A DNA stretch of 64,000 nt from Saprospiraceae bacterium (GTDB taxonomy: Bacteria; Bacteroidota; Bacteroidia; Chitinophagales; Saprospiraceae). Below the pieces are notes generated by a model. The model saw only the letters and a list, made by a program, of their open reading frames with translations, was not told the DNA's origin and ran no database searches. A program made the position numbers and the translations under genes. The first letter of the stretch is position 1, and every line of letters starts with the position of its first letter. The stretch covers positions 1,240,001 to 1,304,000 of the forward strand of contig JADJNF010000001.1 of assembly GCA_016714445.1 (NCBI GenBank), read 5' to 3'. Of this stretch, positions 1-8,635 are shown piece by piece.

Positions 1-522
1 GCTTCTGGATCTGTCTTTTTGCTCCTGTCGGTTTTGGCTCATCATGATAATCGGTGCCTGAATAGCTGCCAGACAGGAGAGAATCAGATTTAAAAGTATA
101 AAAGGAAATGGATCAAATGGTTCGCGAAGTAAAGCAATAACATTGATTCCTATCCAAAGCACAATGAAAGAAAAGAAAAAAATAATAAACATCCAGCTCC
201 CGCCAAATTCAGCTATTTTGTCTGCCATCTTCTGACCAAAAGTTAAATCGGACTCTATATCCTGCTCTATGTTCTGTGAAAGAAACTGATCGGAGTGAAT
301 GGCATTCAATACATCTTTTTCCAGTTTGCTGAGTTCTTTGGATTCTTTTTTTACAAGCTGCTCAATATACTTTTTCCGATAGATATTTAATGCTTCATGG
401 CTGATAAAGTGCTGTGTTGAAAATTCAGGGTGGTCCTTTTTTATCAGAAATTTCATTTGCGGTCTTACAGCATCATAATCTACCAATTCTCCGCAGGGTA
501 CTCCTTTTTGTTTACCAAACAA
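1..522 (-). CDS. DUF1003 family membrane protein, C-terminus beyond window
   Basis: Reading the minus strand from about 522 to the window edge gives an open frame typical of DUF1003 proteins. It has an N-terminal part with CGELVDYDAVRPQ and KKDHPEFS, a charged helical stretch with YRKKYIEQLVKKE, two hydrophobic segments (FIIFFFSFIVLWIGINVI and the following FPFILLNLILSCLAAIQA), and the family hallmark IIMMSQNRQEQKDR. The role of the family is not established. No ATG lies before the conserved N-terminus. I place the start at a TTG (520-522); the first in-frame ATG, at residue M of MKFLIKKDHP, would cut off conserved sequence. An ATG in another frame just upstream (around 532) leaves a one-base indel possible. 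The protein continues past position 1. Confidence 0.8.
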   Translation of the reverse strand, partial: MFGKQKGVPCGELVDYDAVRPQMKFLIKKDHPEFSTQHFISHEALNIYRKKYIEQLVKKESKELSKLEKDVLNAIHSDQFLSQNIEQDIESDLTFGQKMADKIAEFGGSWMFIIFFFSFIVLWIGINVIALLREPFDPFPFILLNLILSCLAAIQAPIIMMSQNRQEQKDRSRS

Positions 523-567
523 ATTGCTTTTGTCATATATTATTTATTTTATTTTTAAATCCATATT

Positions 568-597
568 GGGCACGGCCGGCCCCGCGGGGCGCACAAC
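568..597. repeat. GC-rich palindromic patch in AT-rich spacer
   Basis: Between the DUF1003 gene and the TonB receptor lies a short very GC-rich stretch inside DNA that is otherwise about 70% A+T. It holds GGCCGGCC (574-581) overlapping the perfect 12-bp palindrome GCCCCGCGGGGC (579-590). It could be a hairpin or a small dispersed repeat. No function can be assigned. Confidence 0.5.
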
Positions 598-673
598 ATC
601 AGTATACCCGAAAAACAATATGGCCTGATCTGAATTTAATATAGAGATTAAACAATACGAAGATATAATATGT

Positions 674-681
674 TATTTTTG
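674..681 (+). promoter_or_regulatory. TAnnTTTG -7 promoter element
   Basis: TATTTTTG matches the Bacteroidota -7 consensus 27 bp before the TonB receptor start codon. No clear -33 TTTG is seen at the usual distance. Confidence 0.5.
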
Positions 682-688
682 TGGCTTA

Positions 689-706
689 ATTTGACTTAGT
701 CTAAAT
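689..706. promoter_or_regulatory. Inverted repeat, candidate operator (DtxR/MntR-like)
   Basis: An imperfect palindrome centred on T697 has the core GACT-T-AGTC with flanking TT/AA pairs (TTTGACTTAGTCTAAA). It lies between the predicted transcription start and the ATG of the TonB receptor. Its form resembles operators of DtxR/MntR-family metal repressors. This is inference from shape and position only. Confidence 0.35.
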
Positions 707-707
707 T

Positions 708-2966
708 ATGGTATTAAAATCAAGACAATTTCTCCACCACAGTATAGTATCTATTTTTGCTGTATTTGGCTGTATTGCTTCTGCATTCGGTCAGATCAGC
801 GGCACCATTTTCTCATCAGACGGTGAAAAACTATCTTTTGCCACTGTAGTTATAGAGGGAACTACCCATGGTACAACTGCGGATCTCGATGGAAATTTTG
901 AAATTATTTCCACATTAAGAGAAGCAAAAATTGTAGCATCTTATGTGGGATACGAAAATGATACCTTAAGCTGGACCAAAGGTAAAAAATTGCACTTTAT
1001 CCTGCAACCGTCTTCAGCTGTGCTCGATGAAGTAGTCGTTTCTGGTACGATGAAAGAAGTAACCAGAATGAACAGTCCTATTCCCATAGAGGTATATACC
1101 CCTGTTTTTTTCAGGCGAAACCCTACTCCCAATCTCTTTACAGCACTGGAAAACGTAAATGGTGTACGTCCACAACTCAACTGTAATGTCTGCAACACAG
1201 GAGATATCCATATCAATGGAATGGAAGGCCCTTATACTATGGTGATGATAGATGGCATGCCCATAGTTTCGGCACTATCAACAGTATATGGTTTGATGGG
1301 CATTCCTAATAGTATGGTACAGCGCATAGAAGTGGTCAAAGGACCGGCTTCCACCCTGTATGGTTCTGAAGCGGTGGGCGGACTGATCAATGTCATTACC
1401 AAAAATCCGGAAAGTGCTTCCAGATTTTCGCTGGATTTTAATACTACCCATTATGGTGATTTTAATCTTGACTTGGGTACCAAACTAAAAATAGGAAAAG
1501 CTTCAGGATTATTCAGTGCAAATGTTTTTCATTTTGATAATATTTATGATATTAATGGCGATAATTTTACGGATGTCACATTGCAAAAAAGATTTTCAAT
1601 ATTTAACAAATGGAATTTTAAAAGAAAAGAAAACCGACTTGCTTCCATTGCCTTAAGGTACGTCTGGGAAGATCGTTGGGGCGGAGAACTGCAGTGGACG
1701 CCACAGTTTCGGGGTGGAGACAGCATATATGGAGAAAGTATTGAAACCAAAAGAATCGAACTCATCGGAAACTATCAGTTGCCCGTAAAAGAAAAGATCA
1801 CATTTGCCTATTCTTACAATCTCCATGATCAGAATTCCGTATATGGTACCACATTTTATCTGGCCAAGCAGCAGATCGGTTTTGCCCAACTGACTTGGGA
1901 TAAATCATTTTCCAAACATGATCTGCTGGCAGGTGTAGCTTTTCGGTATACTTTTTATGACGACAACACTCCTGTAACTGCTGATGGTGAGAATCTGAAT
2001 ATAAACAAACCATCTAATATTTATCTGCCGGGTATCTTTGTACAAGACGAAATTACACTGAGCAAAAAACAAAAACTGCTCGCCGGATTAAGGTATGACT
2101 ATAATTCAGAGCATGGAAATATCCTGACGCCAAGGCTAAATTACAAATGGACCATGGATGACAACAATACCTTCAGGTTGGGATTTGGCAATGGATTCAG
2201 GGTAGCCAATGTATTCAGTGAAGACCATGCGGCACTGACAGGCGCCAGAGAAGTAGTGATAGCCGCTGATCTTAAGCCGGAAAAATCATATAATTTTAAT
2301 ATCAATCACACCACCAGGCTTTTTCCGAAATTTGGTTTTGTGACACTCGATGGCAGTATTTTTTATACCTATTTTACAAACAGGATTGTGGCAGATCTGT
2401 TTTCGGATGTGAATAAGGTCATTTTTGACAATCTCAATGGCAACAGCATCTCCAAAGGGGCAACGCTGAACACAGAATTCAATTTTACCAATGGGCTCAA
2501 GGTGATGGCTGGCGGTACCTGGATGGATGTATCGATCAATGAAACCAATACGGTCACAGGTATTAAAACAAAAGAGCGGCAGATACAAACACCGGATTTT
2601 ACCGGTACATGGACCATTTCATATACCTTTCCCAAATCGGACATCACGCTGGATTATACCGGCAATGTGACCGGCCCGATGCGTTTGCCTGTGGTGCCGG
2701 ACGATTACCGGCCTGAATATTCTCCATGGTTCAGCATCCAGAATATACAAGTCACCAAAAGATTTAAAAATGGTGTAGAAATATATGGCGGTCTAAAAAA
2801 TCTACTCAATTTTATCCCGGATGACCCTATACTAAGACCATTTGATCCATTTGATAAACAAATTGCCGTCAACAACCCGAATGGTTATACCTTTGACCCG
2901 ACGTACAATTTTGCACCGATGCAAGGCATCCGTGGTTTTGTAGGTGTAAGGTGGGAATGGAAATAA
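708..2966 (+). CDS. TonB-dependent outer-membrane receptor
   Basis: A 752-residue outer-membrane transporter energised by TonB. Residues 1-29 are a signal peptide ending in SAFGQ. Residues 30-105 are a carboxypeptidase-regulatory-like beta domain (SGTIFSSDGEKLSFATVVIE). A TonB-box-like strand EVVVSG lies at 108-113 and the plug at about 125-235, containing GGLINVIT after RIEVVKGPASTLYGS. The rest is a 22-strand-type barrel ending in aromatic residues (RWEWK). A Cys pair NCNVC (158-162) sits in the plug. The plug resembles ferric-siderophore/colicin receptor types rather than SusC, and no SusD partner follows. The candidate operator at the start codon would fit metal-dependent control, but the substrate is unknown. 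Confidence 0.9.
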   Translation: MVLKSRQFLHHSIVSIFAVFGCIASAFGQISGTIFSSDGEKLSFATVVIEGTTHGTTADLDGNFEIISTLREAKIVASYVGYENDTLSWTKGKKLHFILQPSSAVLDEVVVSGTMKEVTRMNSPIPIEVYTPVFFRRNPTPNLFTALENVNGVRPQLNCNVCNTGDIHINGMEGPYTMVMIDGMPIVSALSTVYGLMGIPNSMVQRIEVVKGPASTLYGSEAVGGLINVITKNPESASRFSLDFNTTHYGDFNLDLGTKLKIGKASGLFSANVFHFDNIYDINGDNFTDVTLQKRFSIFNKWNFKRKENRLASIALRYVWEDRWGGELQWTPQFRGGDSIYGESIETKRIELIGNYQLPVKEKITFAYSYNLHDQNSVYGTTFYLAKQQIGFAQLTWDKSFSKHDLLAGVAFRYTFYDDNTPVTADGENLNINKPSNIYLPGIFVQDEITLSKKQKLLAGLRYDYNSEHGNILTPRLNYKWTMDDNNTFRLGFGNGFRVANVFSEDHAALTGAREVVIAADLKPEKSYNFNINHTTRLFPKFGFVTLDGSIFYTYFTNRIVADLFSDVNKVIFDNLNGNSISKGATLNTEFNFTNGLKVMAGGTWMDVSINETNTVTGIKTKERQIQTPDFTGTWTISYTFPKSDITLDYTGNVTGPMRLPVVPDDYRPEYSPWFSIQNIQVTKRFKNGVEIYGGLKNLLNFIPDDPILRPFDPFDKQIAVNNPNGYTFDPTYNFAPMQGIRGFVGVRWEWK

Positions 2967-3225
2967 AGGGTAAATCTTGATTACCATTGATATTAACCTT
3001 ATGGCACCATCGTCGGAAGATGTTGAACAGGTGGACTCAATAGTAATACTTAAAAGTAAAACACATCCTACAGTAACATTTAATAGGAGTAACTGCAGAA
3101 ATGTGCTTACAAATTATCAGGATTACCACCTGTATTATCATGACTTTTCTAGATGGATCAATTAGAATTCTAATAAATCATGATTTTATTAAATTTTAAT
3201 AAAAAACATTCCTAATCCGTAGAAA

Positions 3226-3405
3226 CTAACTCTTGACAGAACCACTTTTAACCCAAACAAAAACTTGCTTGAGAAACAAAACCATAGAGACACCAGCCAC
3301 AAACAAACCGAATACTCCTAAAAATGTGGAATTAGCTTGATCTGAAAAATTAAACATTATTATACCAGCTACAAATAGGATAAAATAAATTATTATCTGT
3401 TTCAT
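3226..3405 (-). CDS. Small two-helix membrane protein (59 aa)
   Basis: A 59-codon open frame (ATG complement at 3403-3405, stop TAG at 3226-3228) encodes a protein with two hydrophobic helices: IIIYFILFVAGIIMFNF, and after a short polar turn (SDQANST) FLGVFGLFVAGVSMVLFL. The tail is basic (KQVFVWVKSGSVKS). An A-rich leader (AAAAAATG context) and a TAnnTTTG box on the same strand at 3453-3460 support expression. No family is recognised. It may be a conserved small inner-membrane protein. Confidence 0.55.
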   Translation of the reverse strand: MKQIIIYFILFVAGIIMFNFSDQANSTFLGVFGLFVAGVSMVLFLKQVFVWVKSGSVKS

Positions 3406-3452
3406 TTTTTGATAATTTTAAATTGTTAATAAAGTAAATAAAATAAGCCTTC

Positions 3453-3460
3453 CAAAACTA
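3453..3460 (-). promoter_or_regulatory. TAnnTTTG -7 element, minus strand
   Basis: TAGTTTTG on the minus strand, about 48 bp before the start of the 59-residue membrane protein. Confidence 0.4.
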
Positions 3461-4248
3461 AGGAAGCGTATAATTATATTTTCAAATATCCTCTCCTTCT
3501 ACTAATTAACATGGTTTTTTGTGAGTTAATTACACATCTTTCATAAATTCTATATTTTGTGCGCCGACCGACAGTTACTACCGTTATGGCACTATAGCCA
3601 ATTTAAAATTTAGATATCTAAATATTTGATGGTTTTGTCGTTATCCTAGGGTAGGGTGTAATATTTCCTACTAAAATATAATACACACATAGTTAGACAC
3701 CTATTCATGAATAATTTATCGAACGTATTAAATTAAATAAAGATAATTAAAATTTCCAAAACAAAGTTTACAATGTATAGAAATTTGTTAATTTCTATAC
3801 ATTGTAAACAAAGATATGCATTTTATTAGAATAAATGATATTTTATTTATTAATTATATTAAAATCATAATAATATTTTAAACGGGACAACAAATACATG
3901 GTTTCCACTCTGTTTTAAATTTTATAAATAAATACTTCTAAGGATAAAAATAGGTCGTCTTGTAATTTTACTATAGTATGATTGTCCCCGATGGGATTGG
4001 AAATAAGCAATAAACTGAATTAAAAAGGATACCTTTGAGCCTGTGATGAAACTTCATTATAGTTTGTTTGGATGGTTTTGGCACATGTAGACTATTTATT
4101 AGGTGCTTTAACGGTCTTTTCTACAAGGCAATAGATTTTTTGAAAATCTTTAATATCATGAGTTAAAAATTTTTTATTCAAAGATTTTTTTCATTTTTTT
4201 GCGTCGTTTTTCACTTGTTACTAAAATTCTAATTTTAAAAATTTAAAA
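3461..4248. other. Long AT-rich intergenic region
   Basis: About 790 bp with no credible gene on either strand. Apart from the perfect palindrome at 3766-3809 and a less AT-rich patch at 3559-3600 (GCGCCGACCGACAG), I see nothing that can be named. Confidence 0.6.
3766..3809. repeat. Perfect 19-bp inverted repeat, 6-nt loop
   Basis: GTTTACAATGTATAGAAAT (3766-3784) is followed by the loop TTGTTA and its exact reverse complement (3791-3809). There is no T-run typical of an intrinsic terminator directly after it. It could be a cruciform, a protein-binding palindrome or the core of a degenerate insertion element. Confidence 0.8.
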
Positions 4249-5097
4249 ATGAATATCCAATTTTGTACGAATAAGCATAGTGTAAATTTAGTTTTAGCGG
4301 GGCTTTTTTATTTGTTTATTTCATCTACTTGTAGAGCTCAGGACACACCGCCAGCAGATAAAAATGCGATTGCTTTCTACAACGATGGGCTGGCGGCATT
4401 AAGAGAAAAAAATTTTAAATCAGGGTTTATAAAACTGGATTCCGCATATATGTTGGCTACACAAGAAAATAATGCAGAAGTCTTGGGCCTGGCTAAAAAA
4501 AATGTAATATTTGCTGCATTCAATTATGGCAATGAATTGCTTAAAAGTAAAAATGCTAAAGATGCATTGGGTATTTATCAAAGGGGATTAGCAATAGATG
4601 AATCATCCAGTCTGATGCATCAGGGTATTGGAAAAGCAAAAGAAGATTTGGGAGATGCAGAAGGAGCTGCGAAATCTTATGTGACTGCACTGGAATCAGC
4701 AAAAACAGAAAAAGATGAAAAGAAAATCACAGATGCCCAAACAAGAGTAAAAAATTTATTAATTAAGCAATTGCAAGCGAAGGCTTACTCTAAAGTAATT
4801 AAAATCGGAACTGATTATCTGGCTATTGATAACGTAAGCAGTATCGCATATCTGGTAGGAAAGGCTTATGCTGATAAAGGCGACAATACAAATGGTATAA
4901 AATATCTTTTACAAACCGTAGAATTGAGCAACGCTGAAGGAGAAAAAATAGAAGACAAAGTTTACTATGGTTTAGGTATGGCGTATGATGCAGTAAAAGA
5001 TAGTAAAAACGCCATTAAATATTTAAGTATGGTTACTGAACCTAAATACAAACCATCTGCCACTGCAACCATAGCGAAACTCAAAAGCAGCAAATAA
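4249..5097 (+). CDS. Secreted/periplasmic TPR protein
   Basis: A 282-residue protein with a signal peptide (hydrophobic LVLAGLFYLFISSTC, cut near CRAQD) and a series of tetratricopeptide-like helix pairs, for example AIAFYNDGLAALREKNFKSG, ALGIYQRGLAIDESSSLM and IAYLVGKAYADKGDNTNGI. TPR proteins act as protein-binding scaffolds. No enzyme domain is present. The ATG follows an A-rich leader without a Shine-Dalgarno sequence, as is usual in Bacteroidota. It stands alone, with hairpin repeats directly downstream. Confidence 0.85.
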   Translation: MNIQFCTNKHSVNLVLAGLFYLFISSTCRAQDTPPADKNAIAFYNDGLAALREKNFKSGFIKLDSAYMLATQENNAEVLGLAKKNVIFAAFNYGNELLKSKNAKDALGIYQRGLAIDESSSLMHQGIGKAKEDLGDAEGAAKSYVTALESAKTEKDEKKITDAQTRVKNLLIKQLQAKAYSKVIKIGTDYLAIDNVSSIAYLVGKAYADKGDNTNGIKYLLQTVELSNAEGEKIEDKVYYGLGMAYDAVKDSKNAIKYLSMVTEPKYKPSATATIAKLKSSK

Positions 5098-5153
5098 GAG
5101 AATTGTAGCACTCCTATTACCTTTTTTTATTGAACGTAAAAATTTAAACCGTT

Positions 5154-5223
5154 GGTCGAAGTCTCAGACCGCTACGGGTCAGACTTGTCACCATTTATCG
5201 GACTGATAAATGTGACTTCGATC
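5154..5223. repeat. Branched inverted-repeat element (three-way junction)
   Basis: TCGAAGTC (5156-5163) pairs with GACTTCGA (5214-5221) and closes two internal hairpins: GACC/GGTC around GCTACG, and a 12-bp stem GTCA-CATTTATC/GATAAATG-TGAC with one bulged C. It lies about 60 bp after the TPR gene and may serve as a terminator or REP-like element. Confidence 0.6.
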
Positions 5224-5261
5224 CCAGAAATTTAGAATTTTTAATTCGTTAACTTCCGATT

Positions 5262-5396
5262 TATACTCAAAATAAATTGGTTTGCTAAAAACTCTTTAGA
5301 AAATTCATTTATTTTGAGTATAATACCGATAGAATTTTTTGTCCGGATGAAGACATGAGTATCATCGTCTTTGCAAAATAAATTCTCGTCGGTATA
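5262..5396 (+). repeat. Palindromic intergenic repeat family 1, copy A
   Basis: It starts with TATACTCAAAATAAA and has the exact inverted copy TTTATTTTGAGTATA 30 bp later. A longer second hairpin follows (TACCGA near 5326, paired with TCGGTA near 5390). Copies B, C, D and E of the same family lie elsewhere in the window. This copy sits between the convergent TPR and dockerin genes. Confidence 0.8.
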
Positions 5397-5476
5397 ATAA
5401 AAAATGTAACCTATCCATAAATTTAATTTCATTAATTCAAACCCATAAAATTGTCAATCAAAAAACATTGCTTCAT

Positions 5477-5600
5477 AATACCATTGGTTTTGATGTAGTT
5501 TATGATGAATGACAAACCTTTCAGTGTTTTTAATTTTTTTTTGTAAAATATACGATCTCAGTTGCATTTATTAGGCCAGATAACGGCCTGAAACTGCGTC
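5477..5600 (+). repeat. Hairpin repeat family 2, copy X
   Basis: It shares blocks in the same order with 6393-6512: ATACCATTGG, ATGACAAACCT, TTTGTAA, GATCTCAGTTGCAT and GATAACGGCCTGAA. The 3' part forms a hairpin, TTAGGCC-N7-GGCCTGA, whose pairing is kept by compensating changes in the other copy. Confidence 0.7.
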
Positions 5601-5618
5601 GATCGGGATACAACCTAG

Positions 5619-6176
5619 CTATTCTACTGAGATATCACCTATTTTCACAAAATATATATTGATATTATTGTTTGCTATAATGTCTTTTAAACTCGAAAAA
5701 TGATAATTTTGATGCTTATCACTTTCCCAAATAAATTTATAGCTTTCATTTTTTGGAAGCTCTGTTGTGATGCCCAAGATCAATTTTCTTAAATCAGTTA
5801 AATCACTGGCAGTTATTCTTCCATCGTTGTTGGCATCTGCTGCTATTAGATTGTATTTATTTGTAAATGGTTTTTGACGAAGGATATGTCTTAAAATCCT
5901 TACTAAATCAAGTGTAGTTACTCCTTCGATATAGTCTATTTCTCGGGACAAACTGAGTGAAATAGAAACACAGGCATCATTGCCTATGACTGCTTTGCCA
6001 TTTGCATCGGTTAGAACTGTTACCTGTGGTGAATTACCCAATATGGTAATTTTTACATTTGCCATTGGATCTCCATTTGTAGTTAAAACCGTGACAGTAA
6101 AAGAGTCAACCGAACATTGTGATTTTAACGATATACAATGGACAAAAAGTAAAAAGATTATTACATAGAATTTCAT
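5619..6176 (-). CDS. Secreted dockerin type I-like protein
   Basis: A 185-residue secreted protein. It has a signal peptide (1-20, ending SLKSQ), then a small beta domain at 25-75 (VTVLTTNGDPMANVKITILG) of carboxypeptidase-regulatory type, then a dockerin-like pair of F-hand helices at about 81-137. The second calcium loop DANNDGRITASDL (114-126) is intact and followed by TDLRKLILGI. The first is degenerate (IEGVTTLDLVRILRHILRQ). A 48-residue tail follows; there is no T9SS sorting domain. Dockerins bind cohesins or bind calcium structurally, but no cohesin gene is visible nearby. The gene is flanked on both sides by repeat family 2. Confidence 0.8.
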   Translation of the reverse strand: MKFYVIIFLLFVHCISLKSQCSVDSFTVTVLTTNGDPMANVKITILGNSPQVTVLTDANGKAVIGNDACVSISLSLSREIDYIEGVTTLDLVRILRHILRQKPFTNKYNLIAADANNDGRITASDLTDLRKLILGITTELPKNESYKFIWESDKHQNYHFSSLKDIIANNNINIYFVKIGDISVE

Positions 6177-6392
6177 AAATAGGTGATTTAATTTGTTACT
6201 AAAACATAAAGTTAATATAAAAATTTGAACTAAAGCACATTTGGATTAAAAAAAATATGAGCTAAAAGCCTCTGATTTCGATCTCAAACATTTGAAATTC
6301 ACAATACCTTACATTCTGAACTACTGAAAATAAATATCTTCACAACAAAATATATGTAATCACTGCATGGACATAACACAGAAGTTTACCTT
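6177..6392. other. Intergenic, nothing recognised
   Basis: An AT-rich spacer upstream of the dockerin gene. No promoter box matching TAnnTTTG was found close to the gene. Confidence 0.4.
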
Positions 6393-6512
6393 AAAATACC
6401 ATTGGATTTTGGTTAGTTGTTAATGCATGACAAACCTGTCCGGCTCTTTAAATTGATTCTTTGTAATTGGATCTCAGTTGCATATATCAGGTCTGATAAC
6501 GGCCTGAATCTG
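6393..6512 (+). repeat. Hairpin repeat family 2, copy Y
   Basis: Second copy of the element at 5477-5600, in the same orientation. Its hairpin is TCAGGTC-N7-GGCCTGA: relative to copy X, a T-G pair has become C-G and a C-G pair has become T-G, so the stem is preserved. Confidence 0.7.
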
Positions 6513-6629
6513 CCCATCCAGAAAAGGCATTTGGTTTTAGAAACGTTGACAATCATAAATATTGAAAAATACTAAACGATTTAAGGTGTAGTTTGTAGTA
6601 GTTTATGACACATTAATAATTAATTCCAA

Positions 6630-6637
6630 TACTTTTG
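6630..6637 (+). promoter_or_regulatory. TAnnTTTG -7 element
   Basis: TACTTTTG lies 28 bp before the ATG at 6665. It overlaps an in-frame TTG at 6635, which argues for ATG 6665 as the true start of the following gene. Confidence 0.5.
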
Positions 6638-6664
6638 TCAAATAATAACATCTTGTTTATAAAT

Positions 6665-8518
6665 ATGATTCACTTGAGGGAAATAAGATTGGCTAAATAT
6701 ATTTGTTTATTGGTGGTGATACTAACATTTGGGCTTGATGTGCAGGGTCAGGTATGTACCGGAAATAAAGGAATCAATATATTTAAAGACGGTGATTTTG
6801 GGAGTGGTGCAAGTCCTTTGATATTGGCCAACCCAAATATAGCACCCGGGTACACTTATACAACTGGTTTGCCGTCAGACGGATTTTATTCCATCACAAA
6901 TAATACAGGAGTATGGAATTTATATCCATCCTGGCTCTCTATTCGCAATAATAGTCCTGATCCAAATGGGTACATGATGGTAGTAAATGCATCATTTTCG
7001 CCTGGTGTCTTTTACGATAAAACTATCCAGGATATCTGTGGTAATACTTTGTATGAATTTAGTGCAGACGTTATAAATCTGATAAAATCCAACACAGCGA
7101 ATCATTCAGATCCGGTCATTGATTTCCTTATAAATGGGCAAGTCAGGTTTTCTACAGGTTTAATTCCCAAAAACGAACAATGGAATACGTTTGGATTTAC
7201 TTTTATAGCTCCCGAAAATGCTTCATCCGTAAGGTTGACCCTGAGAAACAACGCACCGGGAGGTTTTGGGAACGATCTTGCGCTGGACAATATTTCATTC
7301 AGAGCGTGTGGTCCTTCTGCTTTTGTCGGAATCGATCCCGAAAAAGCCATTTTACTCTGTACCGATGATGATCCATTTACCATCAAGGCAGAAATTCAAG
7401 GTAGTACAAATCCTCGTATCATCTGGCAAATATCCAGAGATGGATTAGTTTGGGATGAGTACGGCGAAAAAAATGCACTGGATATCACCCATGATAATTT
7501 TACAGTAGGCACATACTATTACAGATATCTGACTGCCGGAGATGATCTTTCGATACTAAACGAAAAATGCAGGGTAATCTCGGATGAAATAACCGTTCAG
7601 GTATTGCCATTGGAATATTACATTACTGATTCTATCTGTAGCAACCAAATATATACATTAGGCAATCAAAATATTAATACATCAGGCAATTATCAAGCTA
7701 CTCTAACTTCTTCCCGTGGATGTGACAGTATTGTTTACCTGACATTAAAAGTAATTGAACCTGAAGTAAATTTTGTTGAGTACGATGAAATATGCAATCA
7801 TGGAATTGATATTTCCCAGGCGAATTTTACCGGAGGCTATTTCATAGGTGTAAATAATGCTCCAAGTAATTACGTCAATACATTACCATATAGACTACCC
7901 TTAAAAGTAGGGATTGACAATGATATTATCATCGAAAACGACAATGGATGTGTTTACAATTTTAATGTCAGCCTTCCCGATCCAATGGAAGTGTTGGCTA
8001 CCTTGGATACTGCCATTATTTCTACCAATATATATCAATTAACCGTACAATCTGATGTCAAAGTTACCAACATTAATTGGAACAATAATGATAAGCTCGA
8101 TTGTAATGCCTGTTTGACACCAAAAATAAAAATCACTGAAGATACAAATATTAGTGCGGATTTGGTCTTTGAAAATGGCTGTAAATTATCGCTTTCGACT
8201 TTGCTGAAGTTTAAAGAAATACCCAAATTTATCTTTTCCAATATTTTTTCCCCAAATGGAGATGGGAGCAATGATGTTTTTTATGTGGCATATGCTGATG
8301 GCAATATTGCAATTAAAAATTTTCAGATTTATGACAGATGGGGCTCCCTCGTGTTTTCAAATCAAAATGGACTTACAAACGATAAGACAAGTGGATGGGA
8401 TGGTAAAATTAACGGTGTAGATGCAGGTGTTGGAGTTTATCAGTTTATCATTGATACAGAAGATATATTTGGATATTCATTGGGCAAATATACAGGCTCC
8501 ATTACATTGGTGAGGTGA
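6665..8518 (+). CDS. T9SS type B secreted protein (gliding-motility C-terminal domain)
   Basis: A 617-residue secreted protein from ATG 6665. The signal peptide ends in LDVQGQ. A jelly-roll-like N-terminal module follows (about 30-210; NTLYEFSADVINL, VRLTLRNNAPGGFGNDLALD), then Ig-like segments including one GCDSIVYLTLKV repeat. The C-terminus is the conserved sorting domain: IFSPNGDGSNDVF, IYDRWGSLVF and GWDGKINGVDAGVGVYQFI, ending TGSITLVR. This domain directs export across the outer membrane by the type IX system. The cargo function is unknown. An alternative TTG start at 6635 is possible but lies within the promoter box. Confidence 0.85.
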   Translation: MIHLREIRLAKYICLLVVILTFGLDVQGQVCTGNKGINIFKDGDFGSGASPLILANPNIAPGYTYTTGLPSDGFYSITNNTGVWNLYPSWLSIRNNSPDPNGYMMVVNASFSPGVFYDKTIQDICGNTLYEFSADVINLIKSNTANHSDPVIDFLINGQVRFSTGLIPKNEQWNTFGFTFIAPENASSVRLTLRNNAPGGFGNDLALDNISFRACGPSAFVGIDPEKAILLCTDDDPFTIKAEIQGSTNPRIIWQISRDGLVWDEYGEKNALDITHDNFTVGTYYYRYLTAGDDLSILNEKCRVISDEITVQVLPLEYYITDSICSNQIYTLGNQNINTSGNYQATLTSSRGCDSIVYLTLKVIEPEVNFVEYDEICNHGIDISQANFTGGYFIGVNNAPSNYVNTLPYRLPLKVGIDNDIIIENDNGCVYNFNVSLPDPMEVLATLDTAIISTNIYQLTVQSDVKVTNINWNNNDKLDCNACLTPKIKITEDTNISADLVFENGCKLSLSTLLKFKEIPKFIFSNIFSPNGDGSNDVFYVAYADGNIAIKNFQIYDRWGSLVFSNQNGLTNDKTSGWDGKINGVDAGVGVYQFIIDTEDIFGYSLGKYTGSITLVR

Positions 8519-8635
8519 TATAATTTGATGGCGCAAGTTTCAATCCGATACCGGTCCGATAAATACATCTGGTGCTCTTCAAGCACTAACTGTAGAGTCA
8601 TTTAATTCAATAAATTTCGTAATTAATGCTGTTTA

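Noticed and set aside
414..644. Plus-strand open frame opposite the DUF1003 gene
   Set aside because: It overlaps the convincing minus-strand DUF1003 coding sequence and has no recognisable features.
2977..3165. 62-codon open frame after the TonB receptor
   Set aside because: Non-ATG start, no signal or helix pattern, ordinary AT-rich composition; looks like a chance frame.
5241..5432. Minus-strand open frame with NQFILSI peptide, seen also at 24081-24287 and (variant) 57783-57989
   Set aside because: The shared peptide arises because all three frames read through copies of the same palindromic DNA repeat; no protein-level conservation is implied.
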